A DNA stretch of 64,000 nucleotides from Sphingopyxis lindanitolerans (GTDB lineage Bacteria; Pseudomonadota; Alphaproteobacteria; Sphingomonadales; Sphingomonadaceae), in NCBI RefSeq assembly GCF_002993885.1, contig NZ_CM009578.1:1897751-1961750 (forward strand), in the 5' to 3' direction. Positions 60,735-64,000 of the stretch are shown one piece after another. A program made the position numbers and the translations under genes. Under the pieces are notes generated by a model. That model was not told the origin of the DNA and ran no database searches. It was given only the letters and a program-made list of their open reading frames with translations. The stretch's first letter is position 1. Every line of letters begins with the position of its first letter.

Positions 60735-61547
60735 TCAGCGCTGGCATTTCGGGCAATGGAAGGTCGATCGCCCGCTCTGCACGACGCGCGCGATCGTCCC
60801 GCCGCATTCGCATGTCCCGCCCTCGCGGCCATAGACGCGCCAGTCCTTCGCGAAATAGCCAAGATCGCCTTCGGGACTGAGGAAATCGCGCAGCGTCGAT
60901 CCGCCCGCCGCGATCGCCGCGGCCAGCACCTGCTTGATCGCGGGCACCAGCGCCGCGAGCTTCGCCCTCGATATATCGGCCGCGGGCTTCAGCGGCGAAA
61001 TCTTCGCCATGTTGAGCGCTTCGCAGACATAGATATTGCCGAGCCCGGCGACGATCGCCTGGTCGAGCAGCATCGCCTTGATCGGCGCGCGCCGTCCGGC
61101 AAGCGCGCTGGCGAGGCAGGCGGCGTCGAAAGCGTCCGCCAGCGGTTCGGGGCCGAGCGCCATGAACGCCGGGAACCGCGTCAACGGGTCGCCGCTCACC
61201 AGGTCGACCGAGCCGAATCGCCGCGGATCGTGCAGGAACAACCGCTGCCCGGCGCCGGTTTCGAGCAGCAGATGGTCGTGCTTCCCCGCCTCGCCGCCTT
61301 CGGTCCGCCAGCGCCCCGACATGCCGAGGTGAAAAATCATATGATCGTCGCGGTCGGTCGACACGATGCCATATTTCGCCCGCCGCGACAGGGTGGTGAC
61401 CGTCGCGCCGGTCAGCCGCTGCGCCAGATCAACCGGAAAGGGCCGCCGCAGGTCGGGACGGAAGGTCGTCACCGCGGTCAGCCTTTGCCCTTCGAGGAAG
61501 GGCGCAAGGCCGCGGACGGTGGTTTCGACTTCGGGAAGCTCGGGCAT
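60735..61547 (-). CDS. mutM: Formamidopyrimidine-DNA glycosylase
   Basis: A 270-residue base-excision repair enzyme that removes 8-oxoguanine. The N terminus MPELPEVETTVRGL contains the catalytic Pro and Glu. Later signatures are HLGMSGRW, DPRRFGSV and LDQAIVAGLGNIYVCEAL. The C-terminal zinc finger reads GTCECGGTIARVVQSGRST and FHCPKCQR. The first Cys pair is CxC instead of the usual CxxC. A longer open frame from 62693 is a shadow. Confidence 0.96.
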   Translation of the reverse strand: MPELPEVETTVRGLAPFLEGQRLTAVTTFRPDLRRPFPVDLAQRLTGATVTTLSRRAKYGIVSTDRDDHMIFHLGMSGRWRTEGGEAGKHDHLLLETGAGQRLFLHDPRRFGSVDLVSGDPLTRFPAFMALGPEPLADAFDAACLASALAGRRAPIKAMLLDQAIVAGLGNIYVCEALNMAKISPLKPAADISRAKLAALVPAIKQVLAAAIAAGGSTLRDFLSPEGDLGYFAKDWRVYGREGGTCECGGTIARVVQSGRSTFHCPKCQR

Positions 61548-61640
61548 ATCGCGGCTTGCGCTACGCGCCATTTGCGCGCGCGACAAGGCCCCGCTAAAGG
61601 CCGGTCGGACTTCCCTTCTCCCCGCAAAGGCGCGACTCCG

Positions 61641-62378
61641 ATGACCACCCCCGATACCGTCAGCTTCGGCTATGAACAGGTTCCCGCGGGCGCAAAGACC
61701 GCGATGGTCGGCGAAGTGTTCAGCCGCGTCGCGCGCAAATATGACATCATGAACGACGCGATGTCGGGGGGCATGCACCGATTGTGGAAGGACCGCTTCG
61801 TGCGCCGCGTCAAGCCGCGCAGCGGAGAGGCGATCCTCGACATGGCGGGCGGCACCGGCGACATCGCCTTTCGCATGGAGCGGTCGGGCGCCAGCATCAC
61901 CGTCGCCGACATCAACCCCGACATGCTCGGCGTCGGCGTCGAGCGCGCGGCCGGGCGCGGGATCGACAGCCTCGTCTGGTCCGAACAAAATGCCGAGGCG
62001 CTGAGCTTTCCCGACCAGTTTTTCGACGCCTATACGATCGCCTTCGGCATCCGCAACGTCACCGACATTCCGGCCGCCTTGCGCGAAGCGCACCGCGTGC
62101 TGCGCTATGGCGGGCGCTTCTTCTGCCTCGAATTTTCGACCAATGAATGGCCGGGCTTCGCGCAGGCCTATGACGCTTATTCGCACCATATGGTGCCCAG
62201 GCTCGGCAAGCTGATCGCGCAGGACGAGGACAGCTATCGCTACCTGATCGAATCGATCCGCCGCTTTCCGCCGATGCCCGCCTTCGCCAGGATGATCGGC
62301 GACGCGGGCTTCACCGCGGTCAAGGTCGAGCCGATCATGGGCGGACTGGTCGCGATCCACAGCGGGTGGAAAGCGTGA
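61641..62378 (+). CDS. ubiE: Ubiquinone/menaquinone methyltransferase UbiE
   Basis: A 245-residue SAM-dependent C-methyltransferase of ubiquinone synthesis. The segments YDIMNDAMSGGMHRLWKDRF, ILDMAGGTGDIAFRM (the SAM loop) and YTIAFGIRNVTDIPAALREA are diagnostic, with the C-terminal VPRLGKLIAQDEDSYRYL. It is divergent from mutM and 157 bp before ubiB, with a palindromic repeat in the gap. Confidence 0.97.
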   Translation: MTTPDTVSFGYEQVPAGAKTAMVGEVFSRVARKYDIMNDAMSGGMHRLWKDRFVRRVKPRSGEAILDMAGGTGDIAFRMERSGASITVADINPDMLGVGVERAAGRGIDSLVWSEQNAEALSFPDQFFDAYTIAFGIRNVTDIPAALREAHRVLRYGGRFFCLEFSTNEWPGFAQAYDAYSHHMVPRLGKLIAQDEDSYRYLIESIRRFPPMPAFARMIGDAGFTAVKVEPIMGGLVAIHSGWKA

Positions 62379-62395
62379 GCAAACCGCATTCTTCT

Positions 62396-62526
62396 CCCCT
62401 CCCGCTGGCGGGAGGGGCAGCGAGACTTGCGAACTTGTTCGCTCGTCGCAGCGGGGTGGGCGGACGCGATGTCGCAAGCTCGCTTCGCTCGCGCCCACCC
62501 CTAACCCCTCCCGCTGGCGGGAGGGG
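62396..62526. repeat. Compound palindromic repeat, copy 3
   Basis: The same structure as at 48377-48506: a CCCCTCCCGC-NN-GCGGGAGGGG palindrome at each end, GCGAGACTTGCGAACTTG inside the left end, and GTGGGC/GCCCAC inner arms. Its last bases, GGGAGGGG, lie ten bases before the ubiB start and may serve as its ribosome site. Confidence 0.87.
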
Positions 62527-62535
62527 AACCAGGAC

Positions 62536-64000
62536 ATGACCCAACCCGTCACGCACATCTTTCGCCTGCTGCGATGGGGCCGCATTCTCGCGCGCCACGG
62601 CGCGCTGCGCGGGATCGAGTCGGCGCCGCAGACGCCGCCGGGGGTCAAGCGATTGTGCCGGATCGCGCGGCTGGGGACGATCCAGCCGCGCATCCCCGAC
62701 TATGCCGCGGCCTTCCAGGCGATCGGCCCCGCCGCGGTCAAGCTGGGGCAGACGCTCGCGACGCGCCCCGACCTCGTCGGCGAAGAGGCGGCGCGCAACC
62801 TGCTGAGCCTGCAGGACGCCCTCGCGCCGGTCGGCTTCGACCATATCCGGCGCGAAATCGAAGCGACCTTCGAAGCCCCGCTCGAAAGCCTCTATGCCGA
62901 ATTCGATCCCGAACCCGTTGGTTCGGCCTCGATCGCACAGGTCCACCGCGCGGTGACGACCGATGGCCGCAAGGTCGCGGTCAAGGTCCGCCGTCCGGGC
63001 ATCGACAAGCAGTTCGCGCGCGACATCGAAACCTATGAATGGGCGGCGGCGCATCTCGAGGCGTTCGGCGGCGAGGCGAGTCGGCTGCGCCCGCGTCAGG
63101 TGATCGCCAATTTCCGCCGCTGGACGCTGCGCGAACTCGACCTGCGCCGCGAAGCCGCTTCGGCGTCCGAGCTTGCCGACGCGATGGTCGGCGTGCCGAC
63201 CTATGAAGTGCCGGCGATCGACTGGGACCGCACCGCCAGCCGCGTGATGACGCTGGACTGGATCGACGGCATCAAGATCTCGCACCGCGACCAGCTGATC
63301 GCCGCGGGGCACGACATGGAAAGACTGGCGGCAAACCTCGTCAACGCCTTCCTGCGCCAGGCGATTGCCGAAGGCTTTTTCCACGCCGACATGCACCAGG
63401 GCAATTTGTTCGTGAAAGCCGACGGGACGATCGCCGCGGTCGATTTCGGCATCATGGGGCGGATCAACCGCCAGGCACGCTACTGGCTTGCCGAAATCCT
63501 CTATGGTCTGACCACCGGCAATTACCGCCGCGTCGCCGAGATTCATTTCGAGGCGCAATATGTGCCCGATTATCACAGCGTCGAGGAATTCGCGACGGCA
63601 CTGCGCGCGGTCGGCGAGCCGATGCGCGGCAAGCCGGTGAGCGAATTGTCGGTCGGCCAGATGCTCGACGGGCTGTTCGCGATCACCCGCGATTTCGACA
63701 TGCAGACGCAGCCGCACCTGCTGCTCTTGCAAAAGACGATGGTGATGGTCGAGGGCGTCGCGACGATGCTCGATCCAAAGATCAATATGTGGGACGTTTC
63801 CGGCCCCTTCGTGCGCGAATGGATTCGCGACGAACTCGGTCCCGAAGCAGCGCTCGCCGACGGCCTGCGCGAACAGGGCAAGACGCTCGCGCTGATCCCC
63901 GACATCATCCGCCGCCTCGACGCGCAATTGCCGAAAAAGGGCGCCGCGCCGCCCGCGCCGCCGCTGCCCGATATCGCGCTGATGTGGGAGAAGGACCAGA
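62536..64000 (+). CDS. ubiB: UbiB family kinase-like protein (3' end beyond window)
   Basis: About 488 residues are present of the usual 510-530. UbiB is an atypical kinase/ATPase needed for ubiquinone synthesis. Its KxGQ-type region is AAVKLGQTLATRPDLVG. The Ala-rich nucleotide loop is VGSASIAQVHRA and the catalytic loop is FFHADMHQGNLFV, followed by AAVDFGIMGRI. The C-terminal membrane helices are beyond the window edge. It follows ubiE as in many alphaproteobacteria. Confidence 0.96.
   Translation, partial: MTQPVTHIFRLLRWGRILARHGALRGIESAPQTPPGVKRLCRIARLGTIQPRIPDYAAAFQAIGPAAVKLGQTLATRPDLVGEEAARNLLSLQDALAPVGFDHIRREIEATFEAPLESLYAEFDPEPVGSASIAQVHRAVTTDGRKVAVKVRRPGIDKQFARDIETYEWAAAHLEAFGGEASRLRPRQVIANFRRWTLRELDLRREAASASELADAMVGVPTYEVPAIDWDRTASRVMTLDWIDGIKISHRDQLIAAGHDMERLAANLVNAFLRQAIAEGFFHADMHQGNLFVKADGTIAAVDFGIMGRINRQARYWLAEILYGLTTGNYRRVAEIHFEAQYVPDYHSVEEFATALRAVGEPMRGKPVSELSVGQMLDGLFAITRDFDMQTQPHLLLLQKTMVMVEGVATMLDPKINMWDVSGPFVREWIRDELGPEAALADGLREQGKTLALIPDIIRRLDAQLPKKGAAPPAPPLPDIALMWEKDQ

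Noticed and set aside
48377..62526. CRISPR array
   Set aside because: The repeats are dispersed, palindromic and few. There is no regular spacing and there are no cas genes.

Overview
This is a GC-rich chromosomal window from an alphaproteobacterium, most likely a sphingomonad close to Sphingopyxis. The evidence is the gene order mutM-rpsT-dnaA facing away from ubiE-ubiB, the rpmH-rnpA-yidD-yidC-engB block, a PopZ-type polar organizer, SecB next to a Tim44-domain protein and MltA, a large TonB receptor with LacI-type operators, and GANTC sites (the CcrM methylation motif) clustered upstream of dnaA. The genus is an inference from content, not from a search.

Layout. 1-9033 is accessory in character: a TonB-dependent receptor (truncated by the window edge) read leftward from a promoter covered by two LacI-type operators, then a rightward chaperone-usher pilus cluster (unknown exported protein, chaperone, pilin, second pilin-like subunit, CS1/alpha-type usher). 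A tRNA-Cys lies at 9377-9450. 9600-12418 holds an isoaspartyl-methyltransferase-like gene, tolC and popZ. 12471-15669 is a tightly overlapping leftward operon, mutY-serine hydrolase-nudC. 15684-21568 runs rightward: a DUF721 protein, two DsbA-like thioredoxins, and smc. ubiA converges on smc. 22548-25668 is a three-gene TadG/TadE set without the secretion machine. rsmE and gshA follow, then a membrane methyltransferase-like protein, an M23 peptidase overlapping a bactofilin gene, a GGDEF protein, a GFA-family protein and comM.

36036-43651 is the most distinctive accessory block: an apparently leaderless, self-repressing TetR gene heading about eleven small enzymes of the VOC, glutathione S-transferase, DUF1428, DUF899 and SRPBCC families. 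It looks like a detoxification or stress operon, with two palindromic repeats inside it and one at its end. After it come an exported ClpP-like protein, a small membrane protein, the ribosome/membrane-insertion block rpmH-rnpA-yidD-yidC-engB, a GST, a cupin and dapE, then the envelope cluster smr-mltA-timA facing secB, and murJ, trpS and a DUF4136 lipoprotein. The right end is dnaA, rpsT, mutM, ubiE and the start of ubiB.

Intergenic regions carry several families of short palindromic repeats. One is a compound element of about 115-130 bp present in three copies (48377, 58192, 62396), with a palindromic end on each side. Other families begin with GTCATTGCGAG or GTCATCCCGGCG. Candidate regulatory signals include an attenuator-like hairpin after the pilin gene, a dyad over the promoter of the methyltransferase-tolC pair, a hairpin in the rpmH leader, and three DnaA-box-like sites at the 3' end of dnaA. 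No rRNA, CRISPR array, transposase or phage gene was seen.
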